Shown piece by piece: positions 6,703 through 11,940 of a DNA stretch of 11,940 nucleotides; position 1 is the stretch's first letter, and each line of letters begins with the position of its first letter. This DNA comes from Candidatus Aminicenantota bacterium (GTDB lineage Bacteria; Acidobacteriota; Aminicenantia; Aminicenantales; UBA8522), in contig JAFGRZ010000223.1 of assembly GCA_016934895.1 (NCBI GenBank), positions 1 through 11,940 of the forward strand, given 5' to 3'. A program made the translations under genes and the position numbers. The notes under the pieces were generated by a model. That model was not told the origin of the DNA. It made no database searches and saw nothing but the letters and a program-made list of their open reading frames with translations.

Positions 6703-7068
6703 ATGAAACGCGCGAAGGACGAATCCAAGCTCTTCTACCGTCTGGATGAGGTCAGCCGCCGGGCCGGGCTCGAGCCCGAGGTCATCGAGAGGTGGGAAAG
6801 GGAATTCGCCTTTCTTCACGCCGGCCAAACAGGCAGCGGGCAGAAGATCTTCCGCCAGCGTGACCTGGACATCGTTCTCCGGCTCAAGCAGCTCGTTGTC
6901 GAGGAAGGTCTGACTCTGGCCGGGGCGAAACGAAAGATCGAGGCGGAATACGAGCGCCGCCCGGCCGAGCCTCTTCACCCCGACCGGCTGAAAAAAACCC
7001 TGGTCGATCTCCGGGCCAACCTTCAGGATATCGCCAGCCTGCTCGGAAAAAAACCGCGGAAACTGTAA
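6703..7068 (+). CDS. MerR-family transcriptional regulator, short form
   Basis: This is a 121-residue DNA-binding protein. Residues about 10-75 form the MerR winged helix-turn-helix: FYRLDEVSRRAGLEPEVI (recognition helices), ERWEREF, the wing with GSGQKIFRQRD, and the helix with LKQLVVEEGLTLAGAKRKI. After it comes only a short helical tail, so the effector-binding domain of full-length MerR proteins is absent, as in the small MerR proteins found beside tRNA-Pro and ihfA in many Proteobacteria. It has no CxxC or other visible metal site. GAGGG at 6688-6692 is rather far from ATG 6703 and would lie at or upstream of the transcription start predicted from the promoter. tRNA-Pro begins 37 bases after its stop. 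Targets are unknown; autoregulation and control of divergent rarA are possible inferences. Confidence 0.82.
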   Translation: MKRAKDESKLFYRLDEVSRRAGLEPEVIERWEREFAFLHAGQTGSGQKIFRQRDLDIVLRLKQLVVEEGLTLAGAKRKIEAEYERRPAEPLHPDRLKKTLVDLRANLQDIASLLGKKPRKL

Positions 7069-7082
7069 ATCGGCGGCGTTTT

Positions 7083-7091
7083 TGTTATAAT
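7083..7091 (+). promoter_or_regulatory. Extended -10 promoter of tRNA-Pro
   Basis: TGTTATAAT is a perfect TGnTATAAT. No good -35 is present at 16-18 bases. The predicted start near 7098 is about 8 bases before the mature tRNA 5' end, a typical leader for RNase P. The element begins 14 bases after the merR stop codon. Confidence 0.6.
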
Positions 7092-7105
7092 GTCGCTTCT
7101 CGAAT

Positions 7106-7179
7106 CGGGACGTGGCGCAGCCTGGTAGCGCACATGCTTGGGGTGCATGGGGTCGGCGGTTCAAATCCGCCCGTCCCGA
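7106..7179 (+). tRNA. tRNA-Pro (anticodon GGG)
   Basis: The 74 bases fold as a complete cloverleaf. The acceptor stem CGGGACG (7106-7112) pairs with CGTCCCG (7172-7178). The D stem is GCGC/GCGC (7115-7118 with 7128-7131). The anticodon stem CATGC/GCATG encloses the loop TTGGGGT with GGG at 7140-7142. The T arm is GGCGG-TTCAAAT-CCGCC. C1-G72 and discriminator A73 (7179) are the normal proline identity features. The 3' CCA is not encoded. No terminator follows, so the primary transcript probably continues into the cupin and surE genes. Confidence 0.97.
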
Positions 7180-7225
7180 TTATTCTTTCCTCTTGGCGTC
7201 CAGACCCCCATTCCGCCCGGGCGAT

Positions 7226-7231
7226 GAGGAG
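7226..7231 (+). promoter_or_regulatory. Ribosome binding site that fixes the cupin start
   Basis: GAGGAG lies 7 bases before ATG 7239. The closer in-frame ATGs at 7224 and 7233 cannot use it with proper spacing. An in-frame ATG at 7134 lies inside the tRNA and is not a credible start. Confidence 0.7.
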
Positions 7232-7238
7232 AATGCCG

Positions 7239-7586
7239 ATGAGTGCGATCAAAAAACAACCAACGGCCGCCGGACTTAAAGCGCAGGCCCTTGATTTGCC
7301 GGACCTGGCGGCCTATCAACCCGGCTCGGTCGTCAGCCGCGAGATCATCAGTCAGAAGACGGGGACGGTCACGCTTTTTGCCTTCGATGAAGGGCAGGGT
7401 TTGAGCGAGCACACCGCTCCTTTTGATGCTTTGGTTTATGTGACCGACGGTGAAACCGAGGTCATCATATCCGGAAAGAGCCATCGCCTGACCCGTGGGC
7501 AGATGATCATCATGCCGGCCGGGGAACCCCACGCTCTCAAGGCCATAAAGCGATTCAAGATGATGCTGGTCATGATCCGCTCCTAG
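7239..7586 (+). CDS. Small single-domain cupin protein
   Basis: This is a 115-residue cytosolic cupin beta-barrel. Cupin motif 1 is seen in GLSEHTAPFDALVYVTDGE and motif 2 in GQMIIMPAGEPHAL. Possible metal ligands are His58 and His98, but the classic HxH pair of motif 1 reads HTA and the usual Glu is replaced by Asp63, so the site is reduced or differently built. This EHTAPFDAL form is one I associate with small stand-alone cupins of unknown function, mainly in anaerobes. The surE start follows after 8 bases, and the tRNA lies 59 bases before. It is probably co-transcribed with tRNA-Pro and surE, since I see no separate promoter in 7180-7238. Enzymatic or ligand-binding role is unknown. Confidence 0.8.
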   Translation: MSAIKKQPTAAGLKAQALDLPDLAAYQPGSVVSREIISQKTGTVTLFAFDEGQGLSEHTAPFDALVYVTDGETEVIISGKSHRLTRGQMIIMPAGEPHALKAIKRFKMMLVMIRS

Positions 7587-7594
7587 GACCCGGC

Positions 7595-8413
7595 ATGAAA
7601 CCGCTGATCCTGCTGGCCAACGATGACGGATTCTTCGCCGAGGGTATCCAGGTCTTGGCCCGTCGCCTCAAGGGCTTGGCGGATATTTTTGTCGTCGCGC
7701 CCGACCGGGAAAAGAGCGCCACATCGCTTTCCTTGACGCTCCGCCGGCCCCTTCGGGTGGAAAAGATCCGGAAAAACGTCTTCGCCGTGGACGGAACGCC
7801 GGCCGATTGCATCTACCTGGCGCTCAAGAGGCTTCTCCCAAGGACCCCGGACTTGATCATCTCCGGCCCCAATCGCGGCCCCAACCTGGGACAACAGGAT
7901 ATTTCCTATTCCGGAACGGTCGCGGCCGCTCTCCAGGGCTCCTTTTTGCAGGTCTCCTCGGTCGCCGTATCGGTGCTGCCGGATGAGCGGGGCCGGTACG
8001 ACTTCGATTTCCCGGCCCGGTTCCTCCGGGATCTCGCCTCCAGGCTCTTGGTCCAACGATTGCCCGCCGGCTTGACGCTCAACATCAACATCCCTCCCCC
8101 GCCCGTCAAGGGAGTCAGAATCACCGGCCTCGGCGAAAAGCGCTATAATCCCGAAATTGTCGAAAAAAAGGACCCCCGCGAAAATATCTATTACTGGATC
8201 GGCTCGGGAACTCCCACCGTGATCGGAGATCAGAGGAGCGATGTCCATGCCGTCCTTCGGGGCTTCATATCGGTCACACCTCTCCATCGAGATCTGACCG
8301 ACTACCAGGCGCTGAATCGCCCTTTTCTCAGGAAGATATTTCAGAGCTTTCCCGGCGGGCGCCCGCCCGGTGGCGGAAGAATTCGACGGCCGCCGGAACC
8401 ATCGACACGATGA
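7595..8413 (+). CDS. surE: 5'/3'-nucleotidase SurE
   Basis: This is a 272-residue SurE phosphatase, which removes phosphate from nucleoside 5'- or 3'-monophosphates and is linked to stress survival. Metal and catalytic residues are visible: Asp10-Asp11 in ANDDG, Ser41 in DREKSATS, and Asn93 in SGPNRGPNLG. The family stretches AVDGTPADC (64-72) and YSGTVAAALQGS are intact, and TDYQALN marks the usual C-terminal end. About 30 further residues follow, ending in a low-complexity Gly/Pro/Arg tail (GGRPPGGGRIRRPPEPSTR), so the protein is some 20 residues longer than typical SurE. That tail overlaps the end of the convergent dedA gene by 86 bases. AGGA (7585-7588), overlapping the cupin stop, lies 6 bases before ATG 7595. 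In many bacteria surE lies with pcm or nlpD; none is seen here. Confidence 0.95.
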   Translation: MKPLILLANDDGFFAEGIQVLARRLKGLADIFVVAPDREKSATSLSLTLRRPLRVEKIRKNVFAVDGTPADCIYLALKRLLPRTPDLIISGPNRGPNLGQQDISYSGTVAAALQGSFLQVSSVAVSVLPDERGRYDFDFPARFLRDLASRLLVQRLPAGLTLNINIPPPPVKGVRITGLGEKRYNPEIVEKKDPRENIYYWIGSGTPTVIGDQRSDVHAVLRGFISVTPLHRDLTDYQALNRPFLRKIFQSFPGGRPPGGGRIRRPPEPSTR

Positions 8414-8993
8414 TGATGATAATGATGATCAAACTGAAGTTCTTTTTGACGAACGGGATATTTCCGAAGAAGTAGCCTCCGAAGACGAAGATCGCCACCC
8501 ATCCGATTCCCCCGATGACGTTGTAGCTGATGAATCTCCAGTAACTCATCCGTCCGACCCCGGCGATGAAAGGAGCAAACGTCCGGACGATCGGCACGAA
8601 ACGCGCGATGATGATCGTCTCGGGGCCGTATTTTTCGTAGAAGCGATGGGTTCGCTCCAGGTACTCTTTCTTAAAAAACCGCGATTTCCCTTGTCGAAAA
8701 ACTCTCGGCCCGACGAAATGACCGATCCAGTAGTTGGCCGTGTCCCCGATGATGGCGGCCGCGCTGAGGATGACGAACAGCCAGACCACATTCAAGACTT
8801 TGACGGCGGCGAATGTCCCGGCGGCGAAAAGGAGCGAATCGCCGGGCAGAAAGGGCGTTACCACGAAACCTGTTTCCAGGAAAATGACCAGGAAGAGGAT
8901 GAGGTATGTCCACAGCCCGAAGCTCTGGATGATCGAGCTCAGGTGTTTGTCCAGATGGAGGACAAAATCGATCAACTTCGAAAGGAATTCCAC
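8328..8993 (-). CDS. DedA-family inner membrane protein
   Basis: This is a 221-residue multi-pass membrane protein of the DedA/VTT family, implicated in undecaprenyl-phosphate and phospholipid transport across the membrane. It has an N-terminal hydrophobic segment (YLILFLVIFLETG), the re-entrant motif FLPGDSLLFAAG, then DTANYWIGHFVG and the family signature FVPIVRTFAPFIAGVG with both key arginine/proline positions present, followed by two hydrophobic helices. The last helix contains seven consecutive isoleucines. The start is a GTG. GTG 8993 is preferred over GTG 8999 because GAGGAG (8999-9004) lies 5 bases before it but would abut the earlier one. Upstream, an AT-rich patch (9051-9059) and TTGACT (9072-9077, minus sense) may contain the promoter, but the spacing is not convincing. 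Confidence 0.9.
   Translation of the reverse strand: MEFLSKLIDFVLHLDKHLSSIIQSFGLWTYLILFLVIFLETGFVVTPFLPGDSLLFAAGTFAAVKVLNVVWLFVILSAAAIIGDTANYWIGHFVGPRVFRQGKSRFFKKEYLERTHRFYEKYGPETIIIARFVPIVRTFAPFIAGVGRMSYWRFISYNVIGGIGWVAIFVFGGYFFGNIPFVKKNFSLIIIIIIIVSMVPAAVEFFRHRAGARRESSEISS
8354..8367. repeat. 14-base GC palindrome in the surE/dedA overlap
   Basis: GGCGGGC is followed directly by its reverse complement GCCCGCC. It could form a short very stable stem on either transcript. No T-run follows on either strand, so it is not a standard intrinsic terminator. It encodes part of the Gly/Pro tail of SurE and the Ala-Gly-Ala-Arg end of DedA. Confidence 0.55.
8409..8429. repeat. GAT/ATC trinucleotide repeat encoding seven isoleucines and the surE stop
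   Basis: On the plus strand the units are GAT x4, AAT, GAT x2. On the minus strand they encode seven Ile codons (six ATC, one ATT) in the last membrane segment of DedA. In the surE frame the repeat supplies the TGA stop at 8411-8413. Changes by whole units would alter only DedA; single-base slippage would alter both genes. Confidence 0.7.
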
Positions 8994-9081
8994 GACCACT
9001 CCTCAAAAAAGAATCAGCGGCTCCCGCGCCGCTCGATAAGAAAGGCCTTTATTAATATACATCCCCGCCAAAGTCAAATTC

Positions 9082-9090
9082 TGGTAGAAT
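9082..9090 (+). promoter_or_regulatory. Possible extended -10 promoter of the radical SAM gene
   Basis: TGGTAGAAT fits TGnTAnAAT with five of six -10 bases, without a recognisable -35. The predicted start near 9097 leaves about 15 bases before ATG 9112. No Shine-Dalgarno site is seen in that leader. Confidence 0.4.
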
Positions 9091-9111
9091 GGCCGGTGCA
9101 AGTCCGACACG

Positions 9112-10128
9112 ATGAGCATCCATAGAAAGAGAGACCGGATTGACGTCGCCCTGACCCGGCTGCGGTCACACGAAACCGACTGCCGGCTGTGTCCGCGGGA
9201 GTGCGGTGTCAACCGGGCCGCCGGCGAACGGGGATACTGCAACAGCGGCCGGGACGCGGTCGTCTCTCATGCCCTTCTTCACTACGGCGAGGAGCCGGTC
9301 CTAAGCGGAGTCCGGGAGGGCCCGGACGACCGCTTTTCCAGGGGAATCCGGCGGTCCGGATCGGGGACGATTTTCTTTGCCGGCTGCAACCTCAAGTGCC
9401 TCTTTTGCCAGAATTATCAATTGAGCTGGCTCGGCCGGGGCCGCCCGGTCAAGGACGAGGATCTCGCCGAAATGATGCTCGACCTCCAGGATAAGGGGGC
9501 TCTCAACATCAACCTGGTCTCTCCGACCCATTTCCTCCTGCCCGTCCTCAGAGCCCTGCGGATCGCCTGTTCGAAGGGCCTGCAGATTCCCCTCGTCTCC
9601 AACTCCAACGGCTACGAGAAAACCTCTGTCCTGGCTCATCTCGAAGGAATCATCGATATCTACCTTCCCGATCTCAAATATTTCTCCTCCCCACTTTCCC
9701 TCCGGATCTCGGAAGCGGCGGATTATTTCGCTCAGGCGGGCGAAGCGGTCAAAGAAATGGCCTGCCAGCAGCCCGGACTCGTCCTGGATGATCAGGGCAT
9801 CGCCCGGCGCGGCTTGATCGTCCGCCATCTGGTCCTTCCGGGCCAGGGCGAAGACACCCGAGCCATCCTGGGATGGATGGCCAGAGAGCTCGGCGCCTCG
9901 GTGGCGGTCAGCCTGATGAGTCAGTATCATCCCTGCTTCAGGCCGCCGGAAGATATGATGAGGCCGCTTACCAAGGAGGAATATAGGCAGGCGTTGTCAG
10001 TAGCTGAAGAATTGGGGTTCCAATGCTTGTTCGTTCAGCCGGACTCTTTCGCCCCCGATGAGCATCTCGTCCCGGACTTCGACCAAGGTGAGCCTTTTCA
10101 ATGGGCGGGGAAACGGAATAAAAAATGA
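9112..10128 (+). CDS. Radical SAM iron-sulfur protein, PflX family (COG1313)
   Basis: This is a 338-residue radical SAM protein. The cluster motif CNLKCLFC (92-99) has the CxxxCxxC spacing for the SAM-binding 4Fe-4S cluster. A second cysteine group precedes it: Cys24, Cys27 and Cys31 in CRLCPRECG, and Cys43 in GYCNSG. This N-terminal pattern, with HYGEEPVLSG and SGTIFFAGCN, is characteristic of the uncharacterised PflX/COG1313 proteins, often annotated as putative pyruvate formate-lyase activating enzyme. Later family features are SNSNGYEK, YLPDLKYF and MSQYHPCF. No glycyl radical enzyme or other candidate target is adjacent, so activation of pyruvate formate-lyase is not supported by context. 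It is divergent from dedA and ends 15 bases from the convergent DUF3014 gene. Start ATG 9112 gives a normal family N-terminus. Confidence 0.88.
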   Translation: MSIHRKRDRIDVALTRLRSHETDCRLCPRECGVNRAAGERGYCNSGRDAVVSHALLHYGEEPVLSGVREGPDDRFSRGIRRSGSGTIFFAGCNLKCLFCQNYQLSWLGRGRPVKDEDLAEMMLDLQDKGALNINLVSPTHFLLPVLRALRIACSKGLQIPLVSNSNGYEKTSVLAHLEGIIDIYLPDLKYFSSPLSLRISEAADYFAQAGEAVKEMACQQPGLVLDDQGIARRGLIVRHLVLPGQGEDTRAILGWMARELGASVAVSLMSQYHPCFRPPEDMMRPLTKEEYRQALSVAEELGFQCLFVQPDSFAPDEHLVPDFDQGEPFQWAGKRNKK

Positions 10129-10143
10129 GTTTTCCCGACCGCC

Positions 10144-11049
10144 TCAGCGCTCCGGGATCTGCGGAGTGTAATAGCGCGTCTTGGGCAGGCGATCTTCGGG
10201 AAATCCCAAAGCCAAGGCCATCTCCCGCAACTTCGCCTGAATGGCTCCGACATTCTCAGGTCCCATCCGGAGGAGGTGTTTCTGGGCGTCGCTCAAGTTC
10301 TCAAGGGCAGGGTCGAGGACGACATAGTTGAGTACGGCTTTCTCAAGATAGATATTCCCCTCAATGACCGGCGTACCCATGAGTTCAACGATCGCCCGGA
10401 GGATCGTCTGCTCGAAATCCTGGTCGGGATACCCCAGATCCCTGTACGCCTCCTGGCACAGGGGTTTCATCGTCCTGAAGAGCGACACACACTGGCCACT
10501 GTCCAAGGAGACGAAAACATCCACCACGGTATGGTAACGGCTGTATCCCTCCGGATCGGCCACGTAGCCATCTCCCCTCTTCATGGTCACGAATTCGCCG
10601 GGCGGCCGGAAAAAATCGATATGCGCCCGTGGACTCAGCCCGTTGGCGATGTTGTCGACAGCCGCCACGAACCGCCTGATCAGGTCTTTGCTTCTCAGCC
10701 ATTCGGCGAGCCGCGGATGAGTGGAGATCTCTTCGGCCAACCGGCGGACGAGGTCATCGCTCTTATCCAGCTCGACAGGGGGCTTGGCGGGCGCTTCCGA
10801 GGAAGCGGGAGGAAGCTCTTTTTCGAGGATGGCCGCCACAGGGACATCGACCAGGCGCTCGTTCTTGGCCGCCCTTTTATAGATCAGAAAATAATAGAGT
10901 GCGGCCGCTATAACCAGGATCAGGACGACGAACAGGACCTTGGGGAAGGGGCGTTTCCTGACTTCGATTTCCTCTTCTGCGAAGGTCTCTCCAGCAATCC
11001 CCTTTTCTTCAATTTTTTCTTCGTTGAGGTCCTTTTCGTTTTCGGTCAC
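10144..11049 (-). CDS. DUF3014 family single-pass membrane protein
   Basis: This 301-residue protein has an acidic, charged cytoplasmic N-terminus (1-30), a basic turn RKRPFPK, one membrane helix at about 36-57 (VLFVVLILVIAAALYYFL), a Pro/Ala-rich linker (PPASSEAPAKPP), and then a DUF3014 domain from about residue 90. Family landmarks are LIRRFVAAVDNIANG, a PPGEF segment, EAYRDLGYPDQDFE and KHLLRMGPENV. The topology suggests that the domain is periplasmic. Function is unknown. The start is GTG at 11049; its first bases overlap the TGA of the DUF4097 gene as GTGA, and GGAGG (11057-11061) lies 7 bases before it, so the pair is translationally coupled. It is the second gene of a two-gene operon. 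Confidence 0.85.
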   Translation of the reverse strand: MTENEKDLNEEKIEEKGIAGETFAEEEIEVRKRPFPKVLFVVLILVIAAALYYFLIYKRAAKNERLVDVPVAAILEKELPPASSEAPAKPPVELDKSDDLVRRLAEEISTHPRLAEWLRSKDLIRRFVAAVDNIANGLSPRAHIDFFRPPGEFVTMKRGDGYVADPEGYSRYHTVVDVFVSLDSGQCVSLFRTMKPLCQEAYRDLGYPDQDFEQTILRAIVELMGTPVIEGNIYLEKAVLNYVVLDPALENLSDAQKHLLRMGPENVGAIQAKLREMALALGFPEDRLPKTRYYTPQIPER

Positions 11050-11849
11050 GGTGATCCCTCCATTTTTCGGATTTTGACATCTCCCTGAAGCGCGGTCAGC
11101 TCCACGGAAATCCCTCCCTCCCCGGTTGTCGTGGAGATCGCCCGAGCCGGCAATGGCTGGTTGAGGTCGATCTCGCTGGAGATATTCCCGCCAGGGGCCT
11201 CAAGGGAGAACCGGGCGGCGATTTCCGGCTCCAGGTAGACGACGATATCTCCCCGCCCGACCTTTATGCGGACGCTGTCTTCGGGCCGCGGGTCTAAAAG
11301 TTCCGCCTCAACGCCTCCGCTTTCCAGCTGGATATCCAGGGTGCCGGAGAAATTTTCGACAGCCACGCGGCCTTTTCGGGCGGCCACAACGATCCGCCCG
11401 TAAAGGTCGGAAATGAGGATATCTCCTCGGCCGTTGACGATCCTCTCCAACCGGACGGACCGGGGGACTTTGAGGATGTAATGGACGCGACTTCCCTCTT
11501 TCCGGTCCTCCGCCTCGGTTCTGATTTTAACGGCATCGCCTGTTCTTTGAGAACGGATATCGGGGAGAGCAAAACGCTTTCCCGAGAAATATAGGCCCGC
11601 CGAAGGAGGAAGGTCTCGTCTTCTGTAAGCCGTGATATCGACTCTTTCTTCTTCCCAGCCGGAGATCTCGATGTCCCCGTCGCTGTTCTCCAGGATGATC
11701 GCTCCCCCGGCCTCCAGGTCCAGGGTTTCTTGATATTCACCCCGCACAGGCCAAGAATGTCCCTCGCCCGACCTTTCGACGACCGCGATGACACAGGCCG
11801 TCGATGAAACCAACAGCCCGATGAGTCCAGCCAGGCTTATTCTGGTCAA
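11046..11849 (-). CDS. DUF4097 family exported beta-strand repeat protein, probable lipoprotein
   Basis: This 267-residue protein has an N-terminal signal (MTRISLAGLIGLLVSSTAC) that may end at Cys19; the site STAC is an imperfect lipobox, so either a lipoprotein or an ordinary secreted protein is possible. The rest is a run of short beta-strands with recurring Gly-Asp turns (NSDGDIEISGW, NGRGDILISDLYG, KVGRGDIVVYL, TTGEGGISVEL), typical of the right-handed DUF4097/adhesin-like fold. The start is TTG 11849: an in-frame TAA lies 15 bases upstream (11862-11864), no ATG or GTG is available, and this start leaves the signal peptide intact. AAGGG lies 9 bases before. DUF4097 proteins often accompany anti-sigma or PspC-like envelope genes; here the partner is DUF3014. 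Confidence 0.8.
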   Translation of the reverse strand: MTRISLAGLIGLLVSSTACVIAVVERSGEGHSWPVRGEYQETLDLEAGGAIILENSDGDIEISGWEEERVDITAYRRRDLPPSAGLYFSGKRFALPDIRSQRTGDAVKIRTEAEDRKEGSRVHYILKVPRSVRLERIVNGRGDILISDLYGRIVVAARKGRVAVENFSGTLDIQLESGGVEAELLDPRPEDSVRIKVGRGDIVVYLEPEIAARFSLEAPGGNISSEIDLNQPLPARAISTTTGEGGISVELTALQGDVKIRKMEGSP

Positions 11850-11869
11850 TTCTTTCTTCCCTTAAAGCC

Positions 11870-11898
11870 ATTGTAACGTTATCGGGAACCGATATCAA
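11870..11898 (-). promoter_or_regulatory. Promoter of the DUF4097-DUF3014 operon
   Basis: On the minus strand, TTGATA (11893-11898) and TACAAT (11870-11875) each match five of six consensus bases and are exactly 17 bases apart. Transcription would begin near 11863, about 14 bases before the TTG start, leaving only part of the AAGGG ribosome site in the message. Confidence 0.68.
11880..11894. promoter_or_regulatory. Inverted repeat in the promoter spacer, possible operator
   Basis: TATCGG, a three-base centre GAA, and CCGATA form a perfect 6-base inverted repeat lying almost wholly between the -35 and -10 boxes of the DUF4097 promoter. A dimeric repressor bound there would block the polymerase; a MerR-type activator would also bind in the spacer, but those promoters usually have 19-20 bases rather than 17. 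A second dyad, ACATC-TCTCT-GATGT, lies upstream at 11905-11919. Confidence 0.4.
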
Positions 11899-11940
11899 CA
11901 ATAGACATCTCTCTGATGTACCGAGCGGGCTGACGAACCA

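Noticed and set aside
7180..7238. Possible terminator or separate promoter between tRNA-Pro and the cupin gene
   Set aside because: The region is pyrimidine-rich but has no hairpin before the T-containing stretch and no spaced -35/-10 pair.
7583..8287. Minus-strand open frame of 234 codons opposite surE
   Set aside because: surE has all its catalytic motifs on the plus strand, and this frame matches nothing I recognise.
8354..8367. GC palindrome as an intrinsic terminator for surE or dedA
   Set aside because: No run of T follows it on either strand, and it lies before both stop codons' transcripts would end.
8370..9125. Plus-strand open frame of 251 codons opposite dedA
   Set aside because: It is extremely rich in Asp, Glu and Arg, as expected antisense to hydrophobic membrane codons; DedA motifs on the other strand are clear.
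10276..11088. Plus-strand open frame of 270 codons opposite DUF3014
   Set aside because: It is antisense to a recognisable domain family with matching ribosome site and operon overlap, and shows only mirror-like composition.

Overview
The window is GC-rich bacterial chromosome, densely packed with housekeeping and envelope genes. I see no phage, transposon, CRISPR array or toxin island. Starts are mixed (ATG, GTG, TTG), Shine-Dalgarno sites are of the GGAGG type, and several promoters resemble sigma-70 promoters. With the DUF3014, DUF4097, COG2316 and PflX-type families, this fits a deep-branching Gram-negative bacterium, perhaps Acidobacteriota/Aminicenantes or a deltaproteobacterial lineage. 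That placement is inference only; no marker here settles it.

Layout from left to right. A monocistronic NADP-type aldehyde dehydrogenase of the alpha-ketoglutaric semialdehyde dehydrogenase group (89-1672, +) has a near-perfect promoter. It meets, stop codon on stop codon, a minus-strand gene for an unusual MobB-ThiF fusion (1669-2823). Upstream of that lie a COG2316 HD-domain hydrolase (2982-3527, -) and a PQQ-repeat beta-propeller lipoprotein (3531-4937, -), which form a tight pair. A tiny 58-residue protein gene with a CxxC motif (5043-5219, +) runs divergently from them and converges on rarA (5224-6588, -). A divergent promoter region then separates rarA from a MerR-type regulator (6703-7068, +), tRNA-Pro(GGG) (7106-7179), a small cupin (7239-7586) and surE (7595-8413). 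surE overlaps the end of a convergent DedA-family membrane protein gene (8328-8993, -) by 86 bases. Divergent from dedA is a PflX/COG1313 radical SAM protein gene (9112-10128, +). It converges on a two-gene minus-strand operon: a TTG-started DUF4097 surface protein (11046-11849) whose stop overlaps the GTG start of a DUF3014 membrane protein (10144-11049).

The genes do not form one pathway. The recognisable functional units are the propeller lipoprotein/HD pair, the merR-tRNA-Pro-cupin-surE group, and the DUF4097-DUF3014 envelope pair with its own promoter and an inverted repeat placed like an operator. The items most worth a second look are the MobB-ThiF fusion, the small CxxC protein, the promoter dyad, the surE/dedA overlap, and promoters so close to start codons that some transcripts would be almost leaderless. 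No clearly new multi-gene system is visible.
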